Shown: positions 35,470 to 44,781, counted from the first letter of the stretch. The stretch is 64,000 bases of DNA from Verrucomicrobiales bacterium (GCA_029213265.1 JARGNG010000014.1:57442-121441); one strand, 5' to 3'. Numbers and translations: made by a program. The notes: generated by a model from the letters alone, not told the origin.

Positions 35470-36450
35470 ATGCTTTCCCGCGTCGCCAACAGCCTTTACT
35501 GGCTCAGCCGTTACCTCGAACGGGCAGAAAATCTTGCCCGGATTGTCAATGTCAGCAGCTACGCTTCTCTCGATGCGGGAGGTGATGAATATGTGTGGAG
35601 ACCGGCGTTATTGGCCACCTGCAGCGAGGAAATTTTCGAAAAGGCGCAGGAGGAAGAAAGTGGAACGCTTGACGTGGGCAGGTTTATCACTTTTTCAAAT
35701 TCCAATCCGGACTCCATCGCAGCCTGCATTGGTCATGCCAGGGAAAACGCGCGCATGGTTCGCGATCAGATTTCGGAAGAAATGTGGCTGGAAATCAACA
35801 GTTTCCATCTCTTCATGCGATCGCGGGATGCGCGGGAACTTTTTTCCCGGCAGCCCGAGGCGCTCTATCGCGAGGTCATTAAATTCTGTCTCCTCTACGA
35901 AGGTCTCATCGAGGCAACCATTCTTCATGACGAAGGCTGGCAATTTATTCAGGTCGGTAAATTTCTGGAGCGATCCGACAAGACGAGCCGGATTCTCGAC
36001 ATGTTGACCTATCACGATTCGATCGACCGGAATCAACTCGTCTCCGTTCTTCGCTCCTGCTCAGGATTCGCCGCCTTCCGAACGGAATTCCGGGGAGATG
36101 TCATGACGGAAAATGTCGTGTCCTTTCTCCTCTTCTCCCAAACGTTTCCCCGTTCGATTCGCTTTTGTCTTCGGCAACTAGACAGCGTTCTTCACAAAAT
36201 TTCGGGCATGCCAAGCGGTTCTTTTGCCAATGAAGGGGAGCGACTTACGGGCAGTATCCTTGCTCAAATGAATTTCTCAAATGCACACAGCGTGTGGGAA
36301 GTGGGGCTCCACAGTTACATTGACGACCTTCAGGGACAGCTCAATCAGATTGGACAAAAGGTGTTTGAAACATATGTACTGCTTCCTTCCGAAGTTCGGA
36401 ATGTAGTCCGCGTCGACTCGTTGCAGATGCAGTGGCAGCAGCAGCAATAA
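35470..36450 (+). CDS. Alpha-E domain protein (DUF403)
   Basis: 326 residues, almost entirely helical. The diagnostic N-terminus MLSRVANSLYWLSRYLERAEN is followed by RFITFSNSNPDSIAACI-like, ENARMVRDQISEEMWLEINSFH and VGKFLERSDKTSRILD, all hallmark segments of alpha-E proteins. It is translated 10 bases after the ATP-grasp gene and directly before the transglutaminase-like gene. Alpha-E proteins occur with ATP-grasp ligases and are presumed to act in the same peptide-modification system. The exact biochemical role is unknown. Cytoplasmic, no membrane segment. Confidence 0.94.
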   Translation: MLSRVANSLYWLSRYLERAENLARIVNVSSYASLDAGGDEYVWRPALLATCSEEIFEKAQEEESGTLDVGRFITFSNSNPDSIAACIGHARENARMVRDQISEEMWLEINSFHLFMRSRDARELFSRQPEALYREVIKFCLLYEGLIEATILHDEGWQFIQVGKFLERSDKTSRILDMLTYHDSIDRNQLVSVLRSCSGFAAFRTEFRGDVMTENVVSFLLFSQTFPRSIRFCLRQLDSVLHKISGMPSGSFANEGERLTGSILAQMNFSNAHSVWEVGLHSYIDDLQGQLNQIGQKVFETYVLLPSEVRNVVRVDSLQMQWQQQQ

Positions 36451-36456
36451 GTCATC

Positions 36457-37311
36457 ATGCGCCTGCACGTCCATCACCGCACCGAATACCGCTACTCCGA
36501 TTTCGCTACGGAGAGTGTCAACGAGTTGCGATTGACACCGCCGACAACGAAATACCAGTCCTGCGAGTCCAGCTTTATCTCTGTCCTTCCTGCGGTTCGA
36601 CTCACTCACTACGAGGATCTGAACGTGAATCGGGTTCATCACTTTGAGATACCCGAACCTCACAGTCGACTCGTTATCGAAAGCCGGGCAACGGTTTCGA
36701 CCCGTAGTAAAGTGGATTTTGAGGACCTGCCCTACGGCTTTCCCCATTCCCGTCTCGGCATCTGCCGGAGACTTGAAGATTGTCACCCCTTTTTGCAGGA
36801 CAGCACCTTCATTGAGCGGACTCCTCAGGTCTGGCGCGAGGCTCTCGATGTGCAGGCTTTTTCCACAGATGTCTTCCAAACCAGTTATACGCTGATGGAA
36901 TATATCTACGAGAATTACGAGTACGACGCGGATGCGACAACGGTTTCCACTCACGCAAATGAAGTCATTCAGGAAAAGAGAGGGGTATGTCAGGATTTTG
37001 CCCACGCGATGGTGGCGCTCTGTCGTTCCATTCAAATTCCGGCCCGCTATGTGAGCGGCTATTTCTTTGATGCGACACGTGATCAGCACCTCCGGGGTTC
37101 CGAGGCCTCCCATGCCTGGGTAGAGGTCTACATCGACGGGCACGGATGGATCGGGCTCGACCCGACCAACAACAAAGTGGTCGATGAAACCTACCTCATT
37201 TTGGCACGTGGTTGCGATTATCGGGATGTGCCGCCCGTTTCCGGCACCTATTCGGGATCGGGGCATAGCGCGCTGGTTGTGCACGTCCAGTTGACCCGGC
37301 TCGGAGATTGA
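36457..37311 (+). CDS. Transglutaminase-like cysteine protease
   Basis: 284 residues. The N-terminus MRLHVHHRTEYRYSDFATESVNELRLTP is the beta-sandwich domain that precedes the catalytic core in this bacterial family. The triad is complete: Cys178 in KRGVCQDFAH, His219 in ASHAWVEVYI and Asp235 in IGLDPTNN. No signal peptide, so it should act in the cytoplasm with the ATP-grasp ligase. It probably cleaves or transfers peptide bonds made by that enzyme. The gap from the alpha-E gene is 6 bases, and a 70-base gap separates it from the polyphosphate kinase gene, still short enough for one transcript. Confidence 0.94.
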   Translation: MRLHVHHRTEYRYSDFATESVNELRLTPPTTKYQSCESSFISVLPAVRLTHYEDLNVNRVHHFEIPEPHSRLVIESRATVSTRSKVDFEDLPYGFPHSRLGICRRLEDCHPFLQDSTFIERTPQVWREALDVQAFSTDVFQTSYTLMEYIYENYEYDADATTVSTHANEVIQEKRGVCQDFAHAMVALCRSIQIPARYVSGYFFDATRDQHLRGSEASHAWVEVYIDGHGWIGLDPTNNKVVDETYLILARGCDYRDVPPVSGTYSGSGHSALVVHVQLTRLGD

Positions 37312-37381
37312 GAAAAATCGGTTCCCCACTTGGCAATCCGCCCGTTTCGTCGAGAATATTGGCAGGGAATACCAACGCCTT

Positions 37382-38908
37382 ATGTTTGATACCGCCGAAC
37401 TGGATCGCAAAGTTTCCAAGCACGACTACGCCGAAAAGGCCCCGCCGCTTCGTCAGGAACTCCTTGAAACCCAAATTCAACTGACAAAAGAACCGTTCCC
37501 GGTCATTGTCCTCTTTGGAGGTGTCGACGGAGCCGGGAAAAGTGAAACCATCAATCTGCTGCACGAGTGGCTCGACCCCCGTTGGCTCATTGCCCGCGCG
37601 TATGGTGAACCGACTGAAGAGGCCGCCCAACGCCCCGCCTTTTGGCGTTACTGGAGAGACCTGCCGCCCAAAGGACGCATCGGTTTTTTTCTGAGTGCCT
37701 GGTATTCCGACCCCATCCTGAACCGGGTCCAGAACGCAACGACCGAAGCGGAGTTCGATGAATCGCTGGATCAAATTCTGACCTTCGAAAAAGCGCTCGC
37801 AGACGACGGTGCCCTGGTCGTGAAATTCTGGATGCATCTCGGTCGGGAGGCCCAGCACAGGAGGCTTAAGCAACTGGAAGATGATCCTCTCACCCAGTGG
37901 AGGGTGAAGGAAAAGGACTGGGAAAACTGGGAGCGTTACGATGATTTTGCCGATGCGGCGGAGCGGGCCATTTCGAAAACGAGTCGCGGCCCTTCCCCCT
38001 GGCACATCGTTGAAGGCGCCGACGAGCGCTACCGGACGCTGTCTGTTGCCGGAACACTCCTGGAGCGAATTCGCAGGCATCGAAAAGTGCTGGAAGCAAA
38101 AGCGATCGGCGAAGCCGAAGCCTTGAGTGCTCCTGTAGATGTCGATCGTGTTCCCGAGCTATCCTACAATCCCACTCCGGAGGTTACCATTCTGAGCCAA
38201 CTCGACATGTCGTTGGCAATTCCCAAGCCGGAATACAACGAACGCCTCGAAAAATTGCAGGGGAGGCTCGATCAGCTCTCCCGCGAAGCGAGGGATCGTG
38301 GCGTTTCCACCGTATGTGTCTTTGAGGGATGGGACGCCGCAGGCAAAGGGGGGGCGATTCGCCGGATCATTCCCGGCCTCGACGCACGCCTTTCTCAGGT
38401 CATTCCGATTCAAAAACCGAGTTCGGAGGAAAACAAATATCACTACCTTTGGAGATTCTGGCGCCACATACCGCTGGCGGGAAGGGTTACCATTTTCGAT
38501 CGTTCCTGGTACGGTCGTGTTCTCGTGGAACGGGTCGAAGGCTTTGCGACCGAAGTGGAATGGATGCGGGCCTATGCTGAGATCAATGACTTCGAAGATC
38601 AGTTGATCCACAATCAGACCGTTCTCTGTAAATTCTGGATGAACATCACCAAGGAGGAACAGGAAAAGCGTTTCGAACGCCGTCAATCACTTGCCCACAA
38701 GCAGTGGAAGCTGACCGAGGAGGACTGGAGGAATCGTGAGAAATGGGATGCTTACGAGGCTGCCGTCAATGAGATGGTGGAACGTAGCAGCACCCATCGT
38801 GCCCGCTGGACACTCGTGGAGGCGAACGATAAACGCTATGCGAGGATCAAGGTTCTCGAGACGATTTGCTCGGGGCTGGAGGATGCCCTCGAGAACGTGA
38901 GAGATTGA
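37382..38908 (+). CDS. pap: Polyphosphate:AMP phosphotransferase (two-domain PPK2)
   Basis: 508 residues with two PPK2 domains in tandem. The first has Walker A GGVDGAGKS (46-54) and the second EGWDAAGKGG (315-324). The second keeps DRSWYGRVLVERVEGF after the central strand, while the first has SAWYSDPILNRV in its place, so the N-terminal half is probably degenerate. This is the layout of class II PPK2 enzymes, which phosphorylate AMP to ADP with polyphosphate as donor. Its position after the sigma54-controlled ATP-grasp trio suggests that polyphosphate supplies nucleotide when the ligase consumes ATP to AMP or ADP under energy limitation (inference). Confidence 0.92.
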   Translation: MFDTAELDRKVSKHDYAEKAPPLRQELLETQIQLTKEPFPVIVLFGGVDGAGKSETINLLHEWLDPRWLIARAYGEPTEEAAQRPAFWRYWRDLPPKGRIGFFLSAWYSDPILNRVQNATTEAEFDESLDQILTFEKALADDGALVVKFWMHLGREAQHRRLKQLEDDPLTQWRVKEKDWENWERYDDFADAAERAISKTSRGPSPWHIVEGADERYRTLSVAGTLLERIRRHRKVLEAKAIGEAEALSAPVDVDRVPELSYNPTPEVTILSQLDMSLAIPKPEYNERLEKLQGRLDQLSREARDRGVSTVCVFEGWDAAGKGGAIRRIIPGLDARLSQVIPIQKPSSEENKYHYLWRFWRHIPLAGRVTIFDRSWYGRVLVERVEGFATEVEWMRAYAEINDFEDQLIHNQTVLCKFWMNITKEEQEKRFERRQSLAHKQWKLTEEDWRNREKWDAYEAAVNEMVERSSTHRARWTLVEANDKRYARIKVLETICSGLEDALENVRD

Positions 38909-39030
38909 AATAGCGAGGATGGATTCGGAACGCGTGATGGACAGAGCGGGAGTTCTGTTCGGTTTGACGCCTCCGCCAAGCGCAAATCCGCGATTGAGTT
39001 CACCGCCGCCTGAACTCATACTTTATTTCT

Positions 39031-39912
39031 ATGAGTCACTGCGGCCCCAGGTTTTTTTTCCTTATCCTCTTTGTTCTCGTCGGCTCAACCTCAGTAATTC
39101 CCGCAGAAGAATCCCGGGTCGTCCATAAGGACCTTGTCTTTGCCACGGTCGACGGAACTGACCTGAAGCTGAATTTGTTTCTTCCTGACAAGGCGGTCCA
39201 TCCTCCGCTCGTGATCTACATTCACGGAGGCGGATGGAGAAACGGCAGCTATCAGAAAAATCTCGTGCCCTGGATGACCGATCACGGTTTTGCTCTCGCA
39301 AGCGTGAGCTATCGGCTTACGGACAAAGCGACGTTCCCGGCGCAAATTCACGACGTGAAAGCCTCGGTGCGCTGGCTGAGGGCTCACGCAGAAAAATACG
39401 GATTCGACGCCACCCGGATCGGTGTTTGTGGAACTTCCGCCGGAGGGCATCTCGCCATGCTGCTCGGAATGAGCGGTGATGTGGAAGCTCTCGAAGGCAA
39501 CGTCGGCGGGCAAGCCGACCAGAGTTCCCGTGTTCAGGCGGTCGTCAATTACTACGGCCCCTCGGATTTTGTGCTCCGCTCGAAAACACAACCTGCCAAA
39601 ACCGAATCACCGGACGGCTCGGCCTATCTCCTCCTCAATGGCAAGGCGAGTGAACAACCAGACAAGGCGAAGCTCGCTTCTCCGGCGTGGCAAGTCAGCC
39701 AGGATGATCCACCGCTTTTAATTCTTCACGGGGAAAAGGACGCCACTGTCTTTCTTGATCAGGCGGAAAGGATTCGCGATGCCTATGACGCGGCCGGACT
39801 TCCGGTTGCCTGTCACTTCCAGAACTGCGCCGGGCACGGTGGTGCTGTCTTCTTCCAGGGGCCCAATCGAACACGGGTTGTCGACTTCTTTTCCAAACAC
39901 CTCTCCCCATGA
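39031..39912 (+). CDS. Secreted alpha/beta hydrolase (esterase/lipase type)
   Basis: 293 residues with a signal peptide (1-25). HGGGW (65-69) forms the oxyanion hole and GTSAGG contains nucleophile Ser136. HGEKDATV supplies the acid and GHGG near the end the His of the triad. The family includes carbohydrate esterases such as acetylxylan esterases. It overlaps the following beta-helix reading frame by the 4-base ATGA at 39909-39912, so the two were one operon before the downstream gene was interrupted. A 122-base gap with no feature separates it from pap. Confidence 0.88.
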   Translation: MSHCGPRFFFLILFVLVGSTSVIPAEESRVVHKDLVFATVDGTDLKLNLFLPDKAVHPPLVIYIHGGGWRNGSYQKNLVPWMTDHGFALASVSYRLTDKATFPAQIHDVKASVRWLRAHAEKYGFDATRIGVCGTSAGGHLAMLLGMSGDVEALEGNVGGQADQSSRVQAVVNYYGPSDFVLRSKTQPAKTESPDGSAYLLLNGKASEQPDKAKLASPAWQVSQDDPPLLILHGEKDATVFLDQAERIRDAYDAAGLPVACHFQNCAGHGGAVFFQGPNRTRVVDFFSKHLSP

Positions 39913-40790
39913 AAACACGAATTCAATTTCTATACGGACTGCTGTTACTTTCCACGCTGCATGGTGGCGAACTCCGTGTCCCCGGAGATTTCGCGACGGT
40001 TCAGGAGGCAATCGATGGGGCCACCGCCGGCGACACGGTTCTTGTTGCTGCTGGCGTTTGGAAAGAAAAGATCCGTTAGAAGCCCGGGATCCAGCTTCGG
40101 AGTGCCGGGAATGCCGAGGAGAATGCCGAAGGGATACTGCTTCGCGCTCAAAACACCATCCTCGACGGTAGCGAAGGTGACCCGGGTCTGCCGGGAGTCA
40201 CGCTCGCTGAAGGAAGCTCTCTCGACGGTTTCAGCGTTACGGGGACAGGCTCCTACGATGATGTACTTTGGAAGAAGCAATGGGGCGAGAGGGGAAAGGG
40301 ACAGGCTCACGATGACATCGCCCATTTCGGTGTTCCCGCAGTTGCCATTGCGGGGTTTCAATGCCGGATACTCAACAATGTTGTCCATCACAATGGCGGC
40401 ACCGGCATTGCGATTCGTTCCGTTGATGACCAGCCCTGTTCGCCGCTCGTGACAAACAACCACTGCTTCCGAAACATGGGGGTAGGCATTGGCTCGATGA
40501 ACGGTTCCTCGGCGATCATCCAGAACAATACCTGCTACGAAAACGAGGCTTCAGGAATCGGGGCTCAATCGGCGAACCCGACTATTCTTCACAATGAGAT
40601 CGAAGGAAATAAGACCGCCGGAATTGGAATCAATGGGGAATCGGACGCTGTTCTCATCGGCAATGCCCTCGAAGGAACGGGCGGCGGGACCGGAGTCTTC
40701 GCCCGTGAAGGCTCCCGTGTGATTCTGTCCGAAAACAAATTCACCGGATACCGGAGGGAGACTTCCGGAAGCGTAACTATCAGTGAGTAG
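39909..40790 (+). pseudogene. Right-handed beta-helix protein gene interrupted by one in-frame TAG
   Basis: The frame starts at the ATG overlapping the esterase stop, has a signal peptide (MKTRIQFLYGLLLLSTLHGG), and reads VPGDFATVQEAIDGATAGDTVLVAAGVW and then KEKIR before an amber codon at 40077-40079. The same frame continues uninterrupted for 236 more codons with KPGIQLRSAGN, then repeated NN/GI/IG rungs (FRNMGVGIGSMNGSSAIIQNN, GIGAQSANPTILHNEI). Together these give a complete ~293-residue parallel beta-helix protein. A single base change (for instance TTG to TAG) is enough to explain the stop, and no frameshift is present. Sequencing error or stop-codon readthrough cannot be excluded. Internal restart at 40449 would yield only the last 113 residues. 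Confidence 0.75.
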
Positions 40791-40802
40791 CGATCTGTCC
40801 TC

Positions 40803-42095
40803 CTATCCGAAGAGCGAAGTGACCGGCTTTCCGTGATTGCCGAAGACAAAGGGACGTCCGGACGGCGAGTAGATCGCGTGTTCGAGATCGATTCCGAGTC
40901 CGTATCCGATCGTGGCATGGAAGTCCTCCACGCTGACGGCCTTGTCAGCGACGCGACGCCCTTCGTTGTCGGACGATCCGTAGACCTGACCACCTTTGAT
41001 GCCGCCTCCGGCAAAAACCGTTGAGAACACAGCGGGCTGGTGATCACGACCGGCCCGGTCATTGATCCGGCTGGTCCGGCCGAAGTCGGAACTCACCACG
41101 ACCATGGTGGACTCAAGCAGGCCGAGTGATTCGAGATCTTCGACGAGGGAGGAAAGCGCCTGGTCGAACGGAGGAAGACGGGTTTCGCAACTGCCGACCA
41201 CATCGTTGTGCATATCCCATCCACCACTGTGAACTTCGATGACACGAACCCCGTTTTCGACGAGACGTCGCGCAAGGAGGCATCCCTGACCGAGGCTGTT
41301 CATGCCGTATTTTTCCCGTTCTTCCACTTCGGACAGATCAAACACTTTCAGCTCTTCGCTGCGAAGCAGGCGGGAGGCCTGGTCGTAGAATTCCACGTAG
41401 CCTTTCGGGCTCGTGTAGTGCTTGTACTTGTCGATAAAGTTCTGGCCGATATCGAGCGACATTTCCATGCGCTTGGAAAAACGCTCTTCCGTCGTGGTCA
41501 GGCTCGCATTTGCAATCCCGGACTCGGGATTTGCGACCGGAAGCGGGCTCATCGCCGGGTCAAGGTATCCCGAATTCGAAGTTCCCCGGTTGATCACAAC
41601 GCTGTCGGGAAGGAGGTCGCCGCGCTTTCCGAAATACTTTTCGGCAAACGGCCCGATGTGCGGATGCACGATCGTCGCCCGCTGGTTGTAGCCGGTCATC
41701 ATCTGGTAACGCGCCTGTGCATGGGCGCCGTTCCGGCTCGACATGCTGTTCACGACCGCAAATTTGTCAGCGTTCTTTGCGATGCCTTCGAGCTGGCTTC
41801 CGAACCGCATTCCATCGACACTGCCGTTGATGACCTTCGTGTCTCCCATGACCTCCTTGTTTTCCTTCGGGTCAAAGGTGTCGAGATGAGTCATGCCGCC
41901 GCTGCAGTAGATGTAGATCAGGCTCTTGGCGGATCCGCCGCCTTCGGGAGTCTTGGCTTCTTCGGCGCGAAGCTGACCGGAGAGAGCGGAGCCAAAGGTG
42001 GTAGTAAGACTCACCCCGAGCGAGGTGCGGGCGGTTTGTTCGAGGAAATGACGGCGGCTGAAATCAGAGTTTCCCGCGAGGTGTTTGATGTCCAT
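40803..42095 (-). CDS. DUF1501 family secreted protein (Tat signal)
   Basis: 430 residues from the ATG at 42095 (the longer frame to 42125 adds ten residues before it). The twin-arginine motif is FSRRHFLEQTARTSLG with RR at 14-15. Family segments include LIYIYCSGGMTHLDTFDPKEN, VVSSDFGRTSRIND (the GEFGRTP counterpart, with Asp), GRDHQPAVFSTVFAGGGIKGG and SSRNGAHAQARYQMMTGY. It ends close to the pseudogene on the other strand. It follows the 690-residue PSD1 gene by 61 bases, mirroring the DUF1501/PSD1 pairs elsewhere in the window but more distant in sequence. Confidence 0.92.
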   Translation of the reverse strand: MDIKHLAGNSDFSRRHFLEQTARTSLGVSLTTTFGSALSGQLRAEEAKTPEGGGSAKSLIYIYCSGGMTHLDTFDPKENKEVMGDTKVINGSVDGMRFGSQLEGIAKNADKFAVVNSMSSRNGAHAQARYQMMTGYNQRATIVHPHIGPFAEKYFGKRGDLLPDSVVINRGTSNSGYLDPAMSPLPVANPESGIANASLTTTEERFSKRMEMSLDIGQNFIDKYKHYTSPKGYVEFYDQASRLLRSEELKVFDLSEVEEREKYGMNSLGQGCLLARRLVENGVRVIEVHSGGWDMHNDVVGSCETRLPPFDQALSSLVEDLESLGLLESTMVVVSSDFGRTSRINDRAGRDHQPAVFSTVFAGGGIKGGQVYGSSDNEGRRVADKAVSVEDFHATIGYGLGIDLEHAIYSPSGRPFVFGNHGKPVTSLFG

Positions 42096-42156
42096 TTTGA
42101 AAAGTGAGTGAAATGAGAAAGGCAACAGGGTTGGGTGGGGGATTCAAGAGGGTTGA

Positions 42157-44229
42157 CTATTGAACGAAAAGAAATTCAGGAGTATTGAGAAGAACCCAGG
42201 CAAGGTCGCGAATCCCGTCGTCTCCGTAGTCTTCGAGAATAGCGAGGCCTTTCTTCAGTTCTGTTTCCGTGGGGTAACGGGAAAGCATCGTAAAAAAGAC
42301 TCCGCGAACCTTGTCGTCCGGTCCGTCGAATTCTTCGAGATCTTCCACAATCTTCGACTCGCCACCGGTAAGACGATCCGTGACCGGTCCGTTCATGAGA
42401 GCGAGCACCTGTGGCACCGTCCCATCGTAGGTGTGGTTGTCAGTCACCATTCGGTCCGACTGACCGAAGGAACTCAGTAAGGAGGACGCTGAGGCAGGCT
42501 GGGCAATGCGGGAAGAACGAAGCATCGGAATCCCGGCGACCTGCGGAATCTCCGGATCCTTCGCATCGAGCGATCCGGTATCGACGAGGATTTTGGATCC
42601 CACGTTGCGAACGCTCTTGTAGGCTTTGAATTTCTCGAAGACTTCCTCCATCGAGTCCTCTTCAAAGTTGACGTTCATAAGCTCGCGGAGAAACGATCCG
42701 TCGCCGCCGTAGATGGAATCGATTTCCGATCCGTAGGCCAATGTCAGCAGGGAATCCCATGCCTGCTCGGCTCTCATGCGGCGCAGGACCGGTCCCTGAA
42801 AAAGGTAGTGATCTCCTTCATCAATGGCCCGGTCGTAAGTGGAGTATCCCTGGTAGGCCTGAGTGTAGTAGAGGATTCGCATGAACTCCCGCAGGTCGAA
42901 ATTCACTCGCGCCATTTCCTGACCGAGAAACTTGAGCACCTCAGGCTGGCCGGTCTGCTTTTCCCAGTCCATTGGGAAATCGATGACCGGCTCGACGAGA
43001 GCTTTTCCGAAAGCGCGCTCCCACATGCGGTTGGCAATGTTGACGGCAAAACGTTCGTTGGTCGAATTGGTGAGCCATTCAGCGAGGGCCTCGCGACGGG
43101 TCATGCTGCTGCCGGCTGCATCTTCCCCGTAGAGCGTCGCCGGTGTCACGACCTGGCCGCCGAGATCGTCGATCGTTTTCGGAATGCGAATCTCGATCGC
43201 CTCGTTGTCTGCAACATTGAGTCCGAGTGCTCCGAGATAGTAGTTAAACGTCCGCGACTGGCGGCGGTCTTTCATGTCGACTCCGTTCTTGGCCGCGTAT
43301 TTTTTGAAATTCGAAGCCCAGTCTTTCGGGGCGTTGGGAATTCCGACCGATACACTTTTCTCGCTGCCTGCGGCCGCATACCGGCCGGTGGAGCGTTGTG
43401 TCTGGCCGAAGAAAGCAGCCATCTGATAAAAGTCGTTCATCGTCCAGTCCTCGAAAGGATGGTCGTGACACTGGGCGCAGGAAACGTCGATTCCCATCAT
43501 GACCTGGCCGAAGTTGGAAAACGCGTCAAACTCCATGCCCTCGTCCCGCTCCAGGAACCCGATTGCCGGATTGTGGCCGATATTTCCCGTCGCAGTCACC
43601 ATTTCCCGGACCATCTCATTGTAGGAAACATTCTCCTCCAGGGAGTCACGCCACCATTCCAGGTAGGGAGCGTAGTCGAGTTCGCGAGCGACGCCGGAGC
43701 CCTTGAGACGATACATGTCCGCAAAATAGTTGAAGAGATGACTGGACCGCCCCGAACTCGCGAGCAATTCGTCGACCAGCATGGCGCGTTTGTCTTTCCG
43801 GGCGCTTTCCGCAAACTTCAGGAATTCTTCGCGTGTGGGAATGCGGCCAATGATGTCGAGGTAGACCCGGCGAACAAAGAGATCGTCAGGAAGCCTTTCG
43901 TTGAAAGAACGAATCCCGTTCTTGGCGAGATTGGTCGCGAGCAGATAATCGATTTTTTTTGCCGAAAACACCGTCATCGCATCGTCCCCGACCAGGGAAA
44001 AGCGCTCAGCGGCTTCCTTGTCTTCCTTGACGAGGCGTGAAACCGGGAATTTCACACTGCGCCCGTTCTTGAGCTTCATTTGGATCGTTTCGCCGTCGAA
44101 ACTTTCAAATATGGCATCCAGTTTCTTACCGTCCGTGCTCGTCCAGGTGCGGGCATCGAGGTGAGAAGGGAACAGAAGGAACGCTGCGACGGGCAGCACG
44201 AAGGCGACAAAGCGATGGGTGGAATTCAT
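42157..44229 (-). CDS. PSD1-family protein with N-terminal SHD1-like domain
   Basis: 690 residues with a signal peptide (1-26). Residues about 27-75 (RTWTSTDGKKLDAIFESFDG followed by GRSVKFPVSRLV) are an SHD1-like small beta domain common at the N-terminus of secreted proteins in this phylum. DUF1549 follows with DYLLATNLAKNG, RVYLDIIGRIPT and CAQCHDHPFEDW, whose CxxCH may bind haem. DUF1553 closes it with ANRMWERAFGKALVEP, EFMRILYYTQAYQ and a short conserved C-terminus DLAWVLLNTPEFLFVQ. Partner of the DUF1501 protein downstream. No N-terminal cytochrome c domain. Confidence 0.92.
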   Translation of the reverse strand: MNSTHRFVAFVLPVAAFLLFPSHLDARTWTSTDGKKLDAIFESFDGETIQMKLKNGRSVKFPVSRLVKEDKEAAERFSLVGDDAMTVFSAKKIDYLLATNLAKNGIRSFNERLPDDLFVRRVYLDIIGRIPTREEFLKFAESARKDKRAMLVDELLASSGRSSHLFNYFADMYRLKGSGVARELDYAPYLEWWRDSLEENVSYNEMVREMVTATGNIGHNPAIGFLERDEGMEFDAFSNFGQVMMGIDVSCAQCHDHPFEDWTMNDFYQMAAFFGQTQRSTGRYAAAGSEKSVSVGIPNAPKDWASNFKKYAAKNGVDMKDRRQSRTFNYYLGALGLNVADNEAIEIRIPKTIDDLGGQVVTPATLYGEDAAGSSMTRREALAEWLTNSTNERFAVNIANRMWERAFGKALVEPVIDFPMDWEKQTGQPEVLKFLGQEMARVNFDLREFMRILYYTQAYQGYSTYDRAIDEGDHYLFQGPVLRRMRAEQAWDSLLTLAYGSEIDSIYGGDGSFLRELMNVNFEEDSMEEVFEKFKAYKSVRNVGSKILVDTGSLDAKDPEIPQVAGIPMLRSSRIAQPASASSLLSSFGQSDRMVTDNHTYDGTVPQVLALMNGPVTDRLTGGESKIVEDLEEFDGPDDKVRGVFFTMLSRYPTETELKKGLAILEDYGDDGIRDLAWVLLNTPEFLFVQ

Positions 44230-44283
44230 AAAACAAGCCGGTCAGATGAAAAAGACCAGCGCGAATTCGCTACGGCCCTTTCT

Positions 44284-44351
44284 TTGTATTACATCGGAAT
44301 TCCAATGTGTTACAGAAAATCAGTGACTGTGGCAAGAACACAGTAATACAA
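44284..44351. repeat. Inverted repeats upstream of the PSD1-DUF1501 operon
   Basis: TTGTATTAC (44284-44292) and GTAATACAA (44343-44351) are perfect 9-base inverted repeats 50 bases apart. Between them lie CATCGGAATTCCAATG, nearly palindromic, and GTGTTACA, a variant of the first half-site. Three related half-sites upstream of the ATG at 44229 suggest an operator cluster. Confidence 0.4.
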
Positions 44352-44427
44352 GGGGCCGGATTAAATTCCGGTCTGGAAAGAGGTAAGGGGGGGGTGGAAG
44401 GCAGTCCCCGGTACAACGCCAGCGGAT

Positions 44428-44628
44428 TTAGCTATGCGCCTGCTCGACCTTTTTCGGGTGCTTGAGCAATGTCAGAACGTCGCGGGATGTCAGCTTGGTA
44501 ACTTCCTCTTCCGGCATTCCGAGAGCAACCAGGCGGCGCTTTTGCTCGAGACGACGACGGTTTTTCGCGGCCCCTTTTTTACGGGGACGAGTCAAAGGCG
44601 TTTTCTGAGTCGTTCTACGTTTGCGCAT
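44428..44628 (-). CDS. Small basic protein of unknown function
   Basis: 66 residues. Support for translation comes from AGGAG placed 8 bases before the ATG and from a codon pattern that keeps a coherent protein. The first half is strongly basic (MRKRRTTQKTPLTRPRKKGAAKNRRRLEQKRR), the second half amphipathic (LVALGMPEEEVTKLTSRDVLTLLKHP). It has no signal peptide or Cys. The composition suggests nucleic-acid or ribosome association, but no family is recognised. Monocistronic between the PSD1 operon and a divergent sialidase-like gene. Confidence 0.75.
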   Translation of the reverse strand: MRKRRTTQKTPLTRPRKKGAAKNRRRLEQKRRLVALGMPEEEVTKLTSRDVLTLLKHPKKVEQAHS

Positions 44629-44682
44629 GATATTGGCTCCTGTTCTGTCTGGAAAAATAACCCCCGAAAATGAAGGGCGGAA

Positions 44683-44711
44683 CAGATAGGCCCAACCGGA
44701 CCATCGGTCAA
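44683..44711 (-). promoter_or_regulatory. Possible sigma70 promoter of the small basic protein gene
   Basis: TTGACC (44711-44706) and TATCTG (44688-44683) are 17 bases apart on the minus strand, with about 50 bases to the ATG at 44628. The -35 is 5/6 and the -10 only 3/6. Confidence 0.35.
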
Positions 44712-44781
44712 CCCGATTTCACGTGAATCCGGACAATGCAGCTTCGACGGAAAACGGGTGCTCTGTCAGTCTCGTCCCCCT

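Noticed and set aside
37202-37215. TGGCACG...TTGC resembling a second sigma54 promoter
   Set aside because: Spacing between GG and GC is one base short and the site is inside the transglutaminase-like gene.
42808-44040. 410-codon plus-strand open frame
   Set aside because: Antisense to the SHD1/PSD1 gene; composition is that of a reverse-frame shadow.
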